From NCBI GenBank assembly GCA_963942565.1, contig OZ012687.1, forward strand, positions 1,369,851 through 1,433,850: a stretch of 64,000 nt of DNA, in the 5' to 3' direction. A program made the translations under genes and the position numbers. This DNA is from Maea johnstoni. Taxonomy: Eukaryota > Annelida > Polychaeta > Spionida > Magelonidae. Of this stretch, positions 35,624 to 48,054 are shown in pieces (within the stretch, counting starts at the first letter, position 1; each line of letters opens with the position of its first letter). Under the pieces are notes generated by a model. That model did not search any database. It saw only the letters and a list, made by a program, of their open reading frames with translations, and was not told where the DNA came from.

Positions 35624-37627
35624 TGGCTAGCACTGGTCAGTGAAAATCAGATGTAGCAATGAGAGCCCTACCTGTTGCTGCATGTTGGTAGTAGCTAGCA
35701 GTGGTCAGTGAAAATCAGATGTAGCAATGAGGGCCCTACCTGTTGCTGCATGTTGGTAGTAGCTAGCAGTGGTCAGTGAAAATCAGATCTAGCTATGAGA
35801 GCCCTACCTGTTGCTGCATGTTGGTAGTGGCTAGCACTGGTCAGTGAAAATCAGATCTAGCTATGAGAGCCCTACCTGTTGCTGCATGTTGGTAGGGGCT
35901 AGCAGTGGTCAGTGAAAATCAGATCTAGCTATGAGAGCCCTACCTGTTGCTGCATGTTGGTAGTGGCTAGCAGTGGTCAGTGAAAATCAGATCTAGCTAT
36001 GAGAGCCCTACCTGTTGCTGCATGTTGGTAGTGGCTAGCACTGGTCAGTGAAAATCAGATCTAGCTATGAGAGCCCTACCTGTTGCTGCATGTTGGTAGT
36101 GGCTAGCAGTGGTCAGTGAAAATCAGATCTAGCTATGAGAGCCCTACCTGTTGCTGCATGTTGGTAGTGGCTAGCACTGGTCAGTGAAAATCAGATCTAG
36201 CTATGAGAGCCCTACCTGTTGCTGCATGTTGGTAGTGGCTAGCACTGGTCAGTGAAAATCAGATCTAGCTATATGAGAGCCCTACCTGTTGCTGCATGTT
36301 GGTAGTAGCTAGCAGTGGTCAGTGAAAATCAGATCTAGCTATGAGAGCCCTACCTGTTGCTGCATGTTGGTAGTAGCTAGCACTGGTCAGTGAAAATCAG
36401 ATGTAGCTATGAGAGCCCTACCTGTTGCTGCATGTTGGTAGTAGCTAGCACTGGTCAGTGAAAATCAGATCTAGCTATGAGAGCCCTACCTGTTGCTGCA
36501 TGTTGGTAGTAGCTAGCACTGGTCAGTGAAAATCAGATGTAGCTATGAGAGCCCTACCTGTTGCTGCATGTTGGTAGTAGCTAGCACTGGTCAGTGAAAA
36601 TCAGATCTAGCTATGAGAGCCCTACCTGTTGCTGCATGTTGGTAGTAGCTAGCAGTGGTCAGTGAAAATCAGATCTAGCTATGAGAGCCCTACCTGTTGC
36701 TGCATGTTGGTAGTAGCTAGCACTGGTCAGTGAAAATCAGATCTAGCTATGAGAGCCCTACCTGTTGCTGCATGTTGGTAGTAGCTAGCAGTGGTCAGTG
36801 AAAATCAGATCTAGCTATGAGAGCCCTACCTGTTGCTGCATGTTGGTAGTAGCTAGCACTGGTCAGTGAAAATCAGATGTAGCTATGAGAGCCCTACCTG
36901 TTGCTGCATGTTGGTAGTAGCTAGCACTGGTCAGTGAAAATCAGATCTAGCAATGAGAGCCCTACCTGTTGCTGCATGTTGGTAGTAGCTAGCACTGGTC
37001 AGTGAAAATCAGATGTAGCTATGAGAGCCCTACCTGTTGCTGCATGTTGGTAGTAGCTAGCACTGGTCAGTGAAAATCAGATCTAGCAATGAGAGCCCTA
37101 CCTGTTGCTGCATGTTGGTAGTAGCTAGCAGTGGTCAGTGAAAATCAGATCTAGCTATGAGAGCCCTACCTGTTGCTGCATGTTGGTAGTAGCTAGCACA
37201 GGTCAGTGAAAATCAGATCTAGCTATGAGAGCCCTACCTGTTGCTGCATGTTGGTAGTAGCTAGCACTGGTCAGTGAAAATCAGATCTTGCTATGAGAGC
37301 CCTACCTGTTGCTGCATGTTGGTAGTAGCTAGCAGTGGTCAGTGAAAATCAGATCTAGCTATGAGAGCCCTACCTGTTGCTGCATGTTGGTAGTAGCTAG
37401 CACTGGTCAGTGAAAATCAGATCTAGCAATGAGAGCCCTACCTGTTGCTGCATGTTGGTAGTAGCTAGCACTGGTCAGTGAAAATCAGATCTAGCAATGA
37501 GAGCCCTACCTGTTGCTGCATGTTGGTAGTAGCTAGCACTGGTCAGTGAAAATCAGATCTAGCTATGAGAGCCCTACCTGTTGCTGCATGTTGGTAGTAG
37601 CTAGCAGTGGTCAGTGAAAATCAGATC
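35624..37627. repeat. 68 bp satellite, block 1, about 29 copies
   Basis: The unit CTAGCACTGGTCAGTGAAAA, then TCAGATCTAGCTATGAGAGC, then CCTACCTGTTGCTGCATGTT, then GGTAGTAG, totals 68 bp. Common variants are AGTGG/ACTGG, TAGTAG/TAGTGG and CTAT/CAAT. One 70 bp unit (CTATATGAG) occurs at about 36270. On the minus strand each monomer contains ATGCAGCAACAG followed by GTAGGG. Confidence 0.97.
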
Positions 37628-37748
37628 CAGATAGGGCCCCGTTGAAAGAGGTACTGGGAGGACAGTACAATTACAGAGAAGGGGGGAGGCAAGTGTTGCG
37701 GCAAGGCGCTTAAGGCCGCAGGAGGAGTAGAAGTTGTCGATGTAATAA

Positions 37749-37790
37749 GGATCCGTGCGCCCAAAAAGTGAGTGGCGGGCGCACGGATCC
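37749..37790. repeat. Perfect 14 bp inverted repeat, 14 base loop
   Basis: GGATCCGTGCGCCC and GGGCGCACGGATCC are exact reverse complements separated by 14 bases, giving a strong GC-rich hairpin on either strand. No attached element is recognised. Confidence 0.95.
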
Positions 37791-38325
37791 AAGCCCAAAG
37801 TGCAGGTGGAAGGTACATGGGATTGGATAGGGCACTGATCAGCACGTAGAGATGTGTGAAAGGGCAGATAGAAGGTAAATGGGTGGGAGTTGCATAAAGT
37901 AATAGTCATGTGCCGCAAGTGTGCATGAAAGTGACAATACCAACGTCATAGGGAACTTAATGGAACATTTCCTTCATCAACAGATATAAATTAATACTTA
38001 CACCCATTAAACTTCACAGAGCTCAATTTTTATATTAAGGCTAGGCATTACTTACATTCATTAAACTATAGATTTTCTCAAAGAAATTCCTAACTTCACA
38101 ACTGTGGAAATGTTTATTATAACCAGGGAATTTCATACACTAATCAAATCGGCCCTTATAGCGAACGCCAATTCAGGCAGACCTCTCTGGGATCAGTGGA
38201 TTTGACCAACAATTCATTTTAGTAAAGTGAAATAAAAATAATAAAAATATAGACATCGTTATTTAGAGTAGGAAATGTTTCAAAGTGCCAGACGAAGGAC
38301 TGGGCAGGAAAAGATGATGCTAGTT

Positions 38326-38397
38326 GCGGTCAGATGGAATCGAACCCGCAACCTCTTGCCCTGCAGGCAAGCGCTCTAGCCACTAAGCTACGGCGCC
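38326..38397 (-). tRNA. tRNA-Cys(GCA)-like pseudogene or SINE head
   Basis: On the minus strand a perfect A box (TAGCTTAGTGG, 38380-38390) and B box (GGTTCGATTCC, 38336-38346) flank an intact anticodon arm, CTTGC-CTGCAGG-GCAAG, with anticodon GCA. The T stem (GCGGG with CCATC) and the acceptor stem (GGCGCCG with TGACCGC) do not pair, so it is not a functional tRNA. It is more likely the head of a tRNA-derived SINE or a pseudogene. No tail or target duplication was found. Confidence 0.65.
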
Positions 38398-38935
38398 ATC
38401 TGTATGACAGGGAGGTTTGAAAAGAGAGCTATATTGATGAAATCCCGTAACTCTATTTTGGATCGTTCCTTGCATTCCGAGTTTAGTCCTGTCATTTACG
38501 TGACTGAATACCGGAGTAAATCTTTGAAAAAGACCGCCAGGCCACTTTTATCAATGACCCCACATATTTACATACGGCCCGAAACTGATTATGACCTACC
38601 TACCTCATGCGAGCCAGTAAAATAGCCAAATCAAATCTGGCGCCTGTTATCTAACTACTCCAAACCGGCTCGGGATAGCCGGAATGACGTTAGAACCCAA
38701 TAAGGAGCGCCAAAATAGCTGAAAATTGTATTTGATCTTTTAATCTAATGCCTTTTCAAATAAATAAAAAATAATGATTATATCAATACGCCTTTACATG
38801 TCGTTAACTTTATGGCATCGCCAGTTTCGCAATCCAATTTTCCTAGTGTTATGAACTTGCTATTCTGAGGTTCAATTAGTTACATCTGCTGCCGTTTCAC
38901 TTTTGGGGGCGCTACGCGCTGCATGAACATTTGCG

Positions 38936-41717
38936 TCTAGCTATGAGAGCCCTACCTGTTGCTGCATGTTGGTAGTGGCTAGCAGTGGTCAGTGAAAATC
39001 AGATCTAGCTATGAGAGCCCTACCTGTTGCTGCATGTTGGTAGTGGCTAGCAGTGGTCAGTGAAAATCAGATCTAGCAATGAGAGCCCTACCTGTTGCTG
39101 CATGTTGGTAGTGGCTAGCACTGGTCAGTGAAAATCAGATCTAGCTATGAGAGCCCTACCTGTTGCTGCATGCTGGTAGTGGCTAGCAGTGGTCAGTGAA
39201 AATCAGATCTAGCAATGAGAGCCCTACCTGTTGCTGCATGTTGGTAGTGGCTAGCAGTGGTCAGTGAAAATCAGATCTAGCTATGAGAGCCCTACCTGTT
39301 GCTGCATGTTGGTAGTAGCTAGCAGTGGTCAGTGAAAATCAGATCTAGCTATGAGAGCCCTACCTGTTGCTGCATGCTGGTAGTGGCTAGCAGTGGTCAG
39401 TGAAAATCAGATCTAGCTATATGAGAGCCCTACCTGTTGCTGCATGTTGGTAGTAGCTAGCAGTGGTCAGTGAAAATCAGATGTAGCTATGAGAGCCCTA
39501 CCTGTTGCTGCATGTTGGTAGTGGCTAGCACTGGTCAGTGAAAATCAGATCTAGCAATGATAGCCCTACCTGTTGCTGCATGTTGGTAGTAGCTAGCACT
39601 GGTCAGTGAAAGTCATATCTAGCTATGAGAGCCCTACCTGTTGCTGCATGTTGGTAGTGGCTAGCACTGGTCAGTGAAAGTCATATCTAGCTATGAGAGC
39701 CCTACCTGTTGCTGCATGTTGGTAGTAGCTAGCACTGGTCAGTGAAAATCAGATCTAGCTATGAGAGCCCTACCAGTTGCTGCATGTTGGTAGTAGCTAG
39801 CACTGGTCAGTGAAAATCAGATCTAGCTATGAGAGCCCTACCTGTTGCTGCATGTTGCTAGTAGCTAGCACTGGTCAGTGAAAATCAGATCTAGCAATGA
39901 GAGCCCTACCTGTTGCTGCATGTTGGTAGTAGCTAGCACTGGTCAGTGAACATCAGATCTAGCTATGAGAGCCCTACCTGTTGCTGCATGTTGCTAGTAG
40001 CTAGCAGTGGTCAGTGAAAATCAGATCTAGCAATGAGAGCCCTACCTGTTGCTGCATGTTGGTAGTAGCTAGCACTGGTCAGTGAAAATCAGATCTAGCT
40101 ATGAGAGCCCTACCTGTTGCTGCATGTTGGTAGTAGCTAGCAGTGGTCAGTGAAAATCAGATCTAGCTATGAGAGCCCTACCAGTTGCTGCATGTTGGTA
40201 GTAGCTAGCACTGGTCAGTGAAAATCAGATCTAGCTATGAGAGCCCTACCTGTTGCTGCATGTTGCTAGTAGCTAGCAGTGGTCAGTGAAAATCAGATCT
40301 AGCAATGAGAGCCCTACCTGTTGCTGCATGTTGGTAGTAGCTAGCAGTGGTCAGTGAAAATCAGATCTAGCTATGAGAGCCCTACCTGTTGCTGCATGTT
40401 GGTAGTAGCTAGCACTGGTCAGTGAAAATCAGATCTAGCTATGAGAGCCCTACCTGTTGCTGCATGTTGGTAGTAGCTAGCACTGGTCAGTGAAAATCAG
40501 ATCTAGCAATGATAGCCCTACCTGTTGCTGCATGTTGGTAGTAGCTAGCAGTGGTCAGTGAAAATCAGATCTAGCTATGAGAGCCCTACCTGTTGCTGCA
40601 TGTTGGTAGTAGCTAGCAGTGGTCAGTGAAAATCAGATCTAGCTATGAGAGCCCTACCTGTTGCTGCATGTTGGTAGTAGCTAGAACTGGTCAGTGAAAA
40701 TCAGATCTAGCTATGAGAGCCCTACCTGTTGCTGCATGTTGGTAGTAGCTAGCACTGGTCAGTGAAAATCAGATCTAGCAATGAGAGCCCTACCTGTTGC
40801 TGCATGTTGGTAGTAGCTAGCACAGGTCAGTGAAAATCAGATCTAGCTATGAGAGCCCTACCTGTTGCTGCATGTTGGTAGTAGCTAGCACAGGTCAGTG
40901 AAAATCAGATCTAGCAATGAGAGCCCTACCTGTTGCTGCATGTTGGTAGTAGCTAGCACAGGTCAGTGAAAATCAGATCTAGCAGTGAGAGCCCTACCTG
41001 TTGCTGCATGTTGGTAGTAGCTAGCAGTGGTCAGTGAAAATCAGATCTAGCTATGAGAGCCCTACCTGTTGCTGCATGTTGGTAGTAGCTAGCAGTGGTC
41101 AGTGAAAATCAGATCTAGCTATGAGAGCCCTACCTGTTGCTGCATGTTGGTAGTAGCTAGCACTGGTCAGTGAAAATCAGATCTAGCAATGAGAGCCCTA
41201 CCTGTTGCTGCATGTTGGTAGTAGCTAGCACAGGTCAGTGAAAATCAGATCTAGCTATGAGAGCCCTACCTGTTGCTGCATGTTGGTAGTAGCTAGCACT
41301 GGTCAGTGAAAATCAGATCTAGCTATGAGAGCCCTACCTGTTGCTGCATGTTGGTAGTGGCTAGCACTGGTCAGTGAAAATCAGATCTAGCTATGAGAGC
41401 CCTACCTGTTGCTGCATGTTGGTAGTAGCTAGCACTGGTCAGTGAAAATCAGATCTAGCTATGAGAGCCCTACCTGTTGCTGCATGTTGGTAGTAGCTAG
41501 CAGTGGTCAGTGAAAATCAGATCTAGCTATGAGAGCCCTACCTGTTGCTGCATGTTGGTAGTAGCTAGCAGTGGTCAGTGAAAATCAGATCTAGCTATGA
41601 GAGCCCTACCTGTTGCTGCATGTTGGTAGTAGCTAGAACTGGTCAGTGAAAATCAGATCTAGCTATGAGCGCCCTACCTGTTGCTGCATGTTGGTAGTAG
41701 CCAGCACTGGTCAGTGA
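38936..41717. repeat. 68 bp satellite, block 2, about 41 copies
   Basis: Same monomer and orientation as block 1, again with a single 70 bp CTATATGAG variant (about 39417). This shows that both blocks belong to one array with internal duplication. It ends at 41717 in a partial unit. Confidence 0.97.
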
Positions 41718-41945
41718 GTCTGCGGCGGAGACAACAGGCCGAGGAGGAGGAGTGAGGGGAGGAGAATCTCCCAGTCCCGTATGTATACCTGTCGCAGAGG
41801 CTTTTCTTGCACTATATGCCAAACTCTAGGCTGTGCTCCTAGCCTCCCACCCTTTACAGCATGTTGGTAGCTGGCAGCGCGTGGTGAAAGATCCTCTAAG
41901 TCCTGTATGTTCACCTGTCGCAGAGTCTCTGCCCAGTCTGGCAAC
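41718..41945. other. Satellite flank with 121 bp duplicate
   Basis: GTATGTATACCTGTCGCAGA at about 41779 is echoed by GTATGTTCACCTGTCGCAGA at about 41908, and CAGCATGTTGGTAG (41859) resembles part of the 68 bp monomer. On the minus strand both duplicates read CTCTGCGACAG then GT(A/G), donor-like. This may be the diverged ancestral edge of the satellite. No gene is claimed. Confidence 0.4.
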
Positions 41946-41997
41946 TTTGTATCAGTTTACTGCTCCTCACGATGATCATAACTTACTCTATAATATA

Positions 41998-42080
41998 CAG
42001 GCTTAGGTTTCTTCGGGAAAAGTCCAGGACAGCGAAAGAAACTGGAAAAACATGATTCTTCCGGATTTTTACCAGAAGAA
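41998..42080. mobile_element. Fragment of a CAGG-TTTCTTCCGG element
   Basis: CAGGCTTAGGTTTCTTCGGG and ATTCTTCCGGATTTTTACCA resemble the end at 49840-49947, which carries repeated TTTCTTCCGGAAGAAA palindromes. Only one end is visible. Confidence 0.4.
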
Positions 42081-42512
42081 ACTGTAATAAGTTGGAAGTT
42101 CTTAACTATTATAATGGTGCCCTCGACAAGACCTAAGGAAAGAACCACCCACTCACCCAGGCTGGGTTAAAGAGGCAATTACTCAAGCTCTTGATTGACA
42201 GTCACACAGCACTAACACATAGAGATACATGCAATAGAATGTCTGAGAGAAAAATGAATCTAATACATTGCTCAGATTCTTAAGGATTAAGTTTGTTTTT
42301 GTCTTTTGCTAAATTATGATATTGTATAAAACTACCTGGGTGGGAATTGTATGCAAGTAATTGTATGTAAGGATTGTAATTAAGGAGAACATATTTCCTC
42401 TATTGAGCACTTAATTGATTTGTTATGAAGGTAGCGGATGTCTCTGACGAGTCTATCATAATAGACAAACAGACATGAAAAAAACTGAGCTGCAAAATGA
42501 GTGCATAACAAG

Positions 42513-42824
42513 CATGGTCTTAGCCAATATTTGGAAACAGGGTGTCCAAATAGAGGTTTCATAGACTTTTGCGTGTCCAAAGTGTGGTACAAAGTACAAA
42601 CTACTAATAAAATAAACCCTATATATTTACAGATTTTGCTTTTTAGACAAGTAACTGCTTTGTGTGTCTTATAAAAGTGACACTACAGCTTCTACATTTT
42701 CTATCTTCTAAGAAAAGTCATCATCAAGAAATTCTGACAAAAAATTGTGGGTGTCCAAACTGTCAAAAAACAGTGTTCTGTGAGTCCAAATGACACGCTG
42801 GACGCATAGGCAGCTAAGCCCCTG
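42513..42824 (-). mobile_element. hAT-type MITE with exact 8 bp target duplication
   Basis: It starts CATGGTCTTAGCCAATATTT and ends GCAGCTAAGCCCCTG, flanked exactly by ATAACAAG (42505-42512 and 42825-42832). It is the uninterrupted, inverted sister of 5931-6555 and so gives the pre-insertion sequence of that nested site. Confidence 0.92.
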
Positions 42825-42911
42825 ATAACAAGTGACGTGGTTGCAGTATGACAATATGGATGACCAATTGGGCACAAATGAAATGGGGATCTAGATGTGG
42901 ACCTGAATATT

Positions 42912-45526
42912 GGGTCATTCCGTGGTAGCGTCCATTGTGTCGGATACGACAATTACACACTTAAAATTTATATTTTTCAGAGGAAAACAGGTATATTGAT
43001 GACTTAACTTTATAATAATGTCTATAAAGGACTTATCAAACATGTGCTATTGTTTCATAATTTTTTTCTCACAAAAAATGTAATTTCTGAGGAAAATAAA
43101 ATTGTGTCGGATACGACGTGCTTGCGACGCTGGTTTTCTCAACTTTGGACAAATACCAAAATCTCTGTTCTGTTCATGGGAGTTCCACTACAAGACATGT
43201 CTAGGTATCATCTCAAAAGGGTTTTGAACATGACTCTTGAACAATTTTCTTAAAAAAGATTTTGTTTGGCAGTTTTGTGAGAGGATTCTAAAAAAAGGTT
43301 GTTGTGTCGGATAAGACAAGCTAGGCTGTGTCGGATACGACACTTTTGTCAACTACCTTAAATCAATATAAAAACAATTATATTTGTCATCAGATCAATA
43401 TCAGAACTGAAACAAACCAAGGATGTACTATGTTGAAAAGTTTGACTTGCATGAAATACTTGTATGAGTCTAGTAGGGAGCATTTTTAGGTCATTTTGGA
43501 ACATGTTACACATGACACTACCCAAAATATATCATTTTTTCTGATTTTTAACAATGTACAATTGCTCCAAATAAACAATTTATTAAAACTCATAGTAATT
43601 AGATACTTTATATTCCTGGCCATACAGACATCTTGCATACTGGAAAAATTGCATTGAAATATTGAAAAATATAACATTTGAATAAGAAGTGCGAGGGTAT
43701 ACTTGTTACTAATTTCTCACTTACTCAATGACTGAGCATGTGATGTTATTCAGCCTACCCTCTCCAATCAGATTCCTGCAATGTTTTTCATGACAAAGTA
43801 AACATGTAATTGTCAGTACCATATCTTTAAATAATTACCATTACATTTCAGTTGATGTGCAAATTTTTATGCTCTATAATTATTTGTCATTCTGAGAGAC
43901 ATACCTCATGCTGATTCAGTTTGCTGTCTGTACCTACATGAATTTATGCTACCCTGACATTAAGATTGAAAGAATCAGGTTTATTACCTAAAGGTAAATA
44001 CCCTGAATAACTTAAAAGCCATTCCATTATATCAATAACTATATATATCAATTATAACAAATGTTAAAGCCGAAAAGAAACAGGTTTGGCTTCCGTCTAG
44101 ATAGCAGGGCTGACCAAGCTATTTCCAAATTTTGCAACAGGAGTTCAGAATTTGGCAACAGTAATATTTTCAGTTTTTAACTCCTCACTAGTTAAGAGTA
44201 ACTTATACTTTTCCTAGCATTCTGAGCATATAACATCAGCTTCCTCCCATAATCAAGCCAGTACCTGTGGGGCTCCAGTTAAAACAGGATGAGGATATTG
44301 ACTAGAATACACATGCTTGGTGACAGTGTCCACCAGGGACCAGTAGATACCCTAGTGTCACCGTGGTGGGTATTCACTATGTCTTGAACTTGAAGGATAG
44401 CAAGATCCAAGAAAGGAAATAGAAGCCTTCCTTGTGACTGCATTAGTTTGTAACAAGTGGATCTGATGGACTTTATCATACATGTATAAATCTCGATATA
44501 TAGTTGTGTTCCTCAACAAACGTTTTCTCAAATGGGTGTAAAAAGGAACGTTTAATAAACGTTCCTGGTGTAAATGAGCTGTTCAGCTAATTCACTTAAA
44601 CATTTTGACTTATTGCTTTTTTCTACATTTCACTGTATCAATTAAAACTTTTCATTAGAACAGAGAGGTGGATCAACTCAGATTAGAATCAAATCCTCAT
44701 GGCTGTGGTAGAGTGAATCCCCTTCTACTGTCCTAATTGCTGGGATTATTTAGGATTAATTGCACTTGGCATGCACCAGATAATTAGACAAAGGGTAACC
44801 AGTTCAAATGGGAATTGATAGTCAAACAATGTAAATTGGAATTGAGAAATTGAGCCTGTTTCATCCCCATGGTATTGACCATGTACTTTTCAAAACATAT
44901 TTGGACTTCCCCTTGAAAAAAGGTTCATCTTGAATGTTAATAGGTTGGGTATACTCAAGATAGGGTGTCGTATCCGACACGTTTGTCGTATCCGACACAA
45001 ATGAAAAACACCTTTTTTGCCCAAATTTTAAGCTGACCTTACACATTATGTTCTGGGTTCTAATAGGGCTAGGGATAATTGAGACTTTCATGAAATGGCA
45101 TTTTTTTTGATGCAGTAGTTTTGGAGAAAAATAAACTTTTTCAAGTTTTTTTGTGTCGGATACGACAGCCAGTATTTGGACAAAAGCTTATTTTTACCCA
45201 AAATATTTTTTTCTTCAAAATTCATTACCATTTATTCAAACTAACTTAATTTCATGTGTCTAACCCAAAATGTAACATTTATCATGTTTTAGAATGTTTT
45301 TATTGAAGAAAAACCAATGTCGTATCCGACACACATCCAACATACACTTTCCCATTTTTCTCAATTAAACCATCAATAAAGTTCACTTAGCACATGTTTT
45401 TTTTACATCCAAGTCAAAAATCCCAAACTTCAGAATGTCTTGTTTTAGGATACATGTGTATTGAATACATGTGTACATTATGATTTAATTTTTCACATCC
45501 ATGTCGCAATTAGTGCGGAATGACCC
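42912..45526. mobile_element. 2.6 kb TIR element with eight subterminal 14-mers
   Basis: The ends GGGTCATTCCG and CGGAATGACCC are flanked by TATT on both sides (42908-42911 and 45527-45530), suggesting a 4 bp target duplication. GTGTCGGATACGAC occurs at 42937, 43104, 43328 and 45153 and, with one change, at 43304. Its reverse complement occurs at 44967, 44985 and 45319. All copies lie within about 430 bp of the left end or 560 bp of the right end, mostly pointing inward, like transposase binding sites. No long open frame, so non-autonomous. Superfamily not assigned. Confidence 0.75.
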
Positions 45527-45869
45527 TATTGCAAAATATTCATTAGAATTTAGAGTTCGCTATAAAAACAACAAGGTACTTTAAAACAAAACAAAAAATG
45601 GAATGCTGCAAAGATAACAAAAAACAAACAAAAAATTGATTGAAGTTACGTTGACCCAAGTCAGTTCTAAAGCCACATTTCATCACTTGTGTATTTCATA
45701 ACTGACACCACTCTCATATGGACACATGGCACCTAAAGCCGTAATGAAACCAACACCAAGTCACCCAAATAAAATTAGCTGCCAGGGAATTTCTTCAAAT
45801 GTCAATTTCAGACCGATATCATTTTTTTTAATTAATTGCCCATTTTTTAATTGCCCAGTTCCTTAATTC

Positions 45870-46190
45870 TGGCAATGGTCCTGGACTATTGGCCCTGGGT
45901 GTTATTTGGACTCCAAATCCCAAACAAATCACACTGAAGAACACCCAAAACGTTTATGAGGAAATTCCGAAAATATCAATTTCAAAGCAAAAATCTTTAA
46001 ATTCTAACCTTAATTAATATGATTTCAATGGCAAATAATTGCATAAAGATTTCAAGATGCTAGACATTTTCTCAATAAGTAAATACATACATAGTGTATA
46101 TGGGTGATAATCTGAATATATTGCGGTCTACCTCGAATATTTACCAGGACACCCAAAATATTTTACAATTATCAGTTTTAGGTACCCAGT
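45870..46190 (+). mobile_element. Degraded hAT-type MITE
   Basis: GGTCCTGGACTATTGGCCCT then GGGTGTTATTTGGACTCCAA and, at the far end, CAGGACACCCAAAATATTTT and TTTTAGGTACCCAGT follow the family order. It abuts another copy at 46191. Confidence 0.6.
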
Positions 46191-46479
46191 CATGTTCCAG
46201 CAGGGTGTCTGGGTGACTTTTTGGACACCCAAACCCTTAAGAAACACCCCTCAGGAGGGCCAAATCTTTTTTCGCGGAACTTCTTAAAATGTCAATCTCA
46301 AGCATATAAATTGAATCTTTTCATCCCCATATAATTCCCATGACATTATATGAGGATATCATGCCTTATTTTGATATATCAATAAGTTTATGATTGAAAT
46401 CTGAGCATATTGTGGTCCCCCTTCAAAATCAAGACCCTGTACCCAGTTCTGACCCAGTTACTAATAGGCTTAGACACTG
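46191..46479 (+). mobile_element. hAT-type MITE
   Basis: It starts CATGTTCCAGCAGGGTGTCT (a short deletion in the terminus), with body GGACACCCAAACCCTTAAGA, CAAGCATATAAATTGAATC and GATATCATGCCTTATTTTG, and ends GGCTTAGACACTG. No matching target duplication. Confidence 0.75.
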
Positions 46480-47704
46480 TCACCATCAACATTGCACCAT
46501 ATCATTATTGGAACTGGGCAAGCTGGAACACAATCAACAACAGGGACATCTAGTGGTGGAATAACATACTAATTTTACACCAACTGCATTTTCAATATAT
46601 CGGTCATGCATACATTTTCTACACACATGCTAGCATTTTCTAACTATATCAAAGATGTCATTACCCAATTTATTGTGTTTTTCTACTAGATTAAAAATAA
46701 AGGTTATAATTATAAATGCATATATGCACCGTACAGACTCCTGTCCCTTCAGCAATATCATCATCCCCAGTACTGAAATAAAGATAACAATGGATAATAA
46801 TGATCCAATGGAAGATCACCCGCACAACAGGCATGCCATCCCTAGCCGTCATTCTAACGTCTCTGCCCTTTGTTTCTGGCGGCGGCGGCACACCAGTTCA
46901 CAGATTTAGGGGATCCAGGCACCTATCACAGCCTGGACAGTTTGGCATGTCAGACCTGTTGTAAATATGCTGTGCACAGCAGTGAGGTAGCAGCCACTCG
47001 CACATTACTTACATGATCCTACACACTCTTCTAATCAGCCCAACAAAGGTGTCGCTAAGTTTGGCCAATACAATCAGCAAGAAGGACCTGTGGCGAGATT
47101 GGTGATTCAAAGCGGCACAAACCACATGTTCCCATTTCAAACTTGGTGATCCAGCTTCCCGGCCTTTCAGACAAGGTGAGAGTGAGTGAGAGTAGAGGAC
47201 GTGAAATGTTTTTCATCATCATCTCATGATCTTTAAATCATCAGTAACATTGTTGTAAGTGGTGAAGGAAACCAGATTGTAAACACGGTGAAAACCACCG
47301 CCAAACCCCAAGTCACCAGCAACTTTCTCACATGCTCTGGCTAGTATTCAATGACTGTCACTATCAGTTTCTGACCATTATGGCATTCACTAGCGCCATT
47401 TATAAACAGGGTTCCACATTCGTCAAAAAATATACCAGCCACGCAGGCTGGCTGGCTAAGTACTAGCCCTGCCTGAAGTTGAACTAGCCTTGCACAAAGT
47501 GTGACAAAGACAGGTTTTGACAGGTATATTGATGTTTATGATGTATATTGATGTTTATCAAATTTGTCCATACACATGCGGTGACTCAATAGATTTGTTT
47601 ACTCTTGAGTGTTGACACGAAGCCGATCCGTGTCACTTAAACGAAAGTTCCATTGTTTTTGTATGTTTTGGCCGCGTAATTTCACAAAATTTATTCATGA
47701 ATTA

Positions 47705-48054
47705 CAGGGCTCAACATTAAGAAAAAACTTTACAAGCCCAGCAGGGCTAGTTACCGTAACGTTTACTAGCCCTGAAATATTTTTGCTAGCCCTGATATTA
47801 ATAATAAAAAATTTCAAATAGTGACCAACCCCATACCCTCAGTTGATAACATGAAAAGAATGCAGTGTACATATTGTGTTGAATTAAAGTGTTATTATCA
47901 TCCAGGTACATGCAGAGCCAAAGGAGGGCTTCATACTTTTTTAAGCGCTGATATTCATTCTAGCCCCTTGGGGCTACTCACAGTTAGAATTTACTAGCCC
48001 TGACTCTCAACAACTAGCCCGGGGCTACGGGGCTAGCCTTAACGTCGAGCCCTG
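47705..48054. mobile_element. CAGGGCTCGAC-type MITE with 5 bp target duplication
   Basis: It starts CAGGGCTCAACATTAAG and ends CTTAACGTCGAGCCCTG, flanked by AATTA on both sides (47700-47704 and 48055-48059). CTAGCCC...GGGGCTAG palindromes recur just inside both ends. About 350 bp, non-coding. Same family type as 7219-7568 and 49968-50333. Confidence 0.88.

Larger units (their letters stand above)
37628..38935. other. 1.3 kb non-satellite segment inside the 68 bp array
   Basis: Satellite sequence stops after TCAGATC and resumes at TCTAGCTATGAG. The insert has no terminal inverted repeats. It contains a GC-rich hairpin (37749-37790), a minus-strand tRNA-Cys-like sequence (38326-38397) and otherwise unique DNA. 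An open frame on the minus strand at 37628-37918 has no recognisable family. Confidence 0.7.

Noticed and set aside
37601-37918. 105-codon minus-strand frame at the satellite edge
   Set aside because: It runs into satellite sequence and spans a hairpin. No motif or splice evidence supports coding.
46750-46909. Plus-strand stretch after CCTGTCCCTTCAG with ATG GAT AAT AAT GAT
   Set aside because: Good acceptor and start context, but the frame stops after 39 codons with no donor and no family match.
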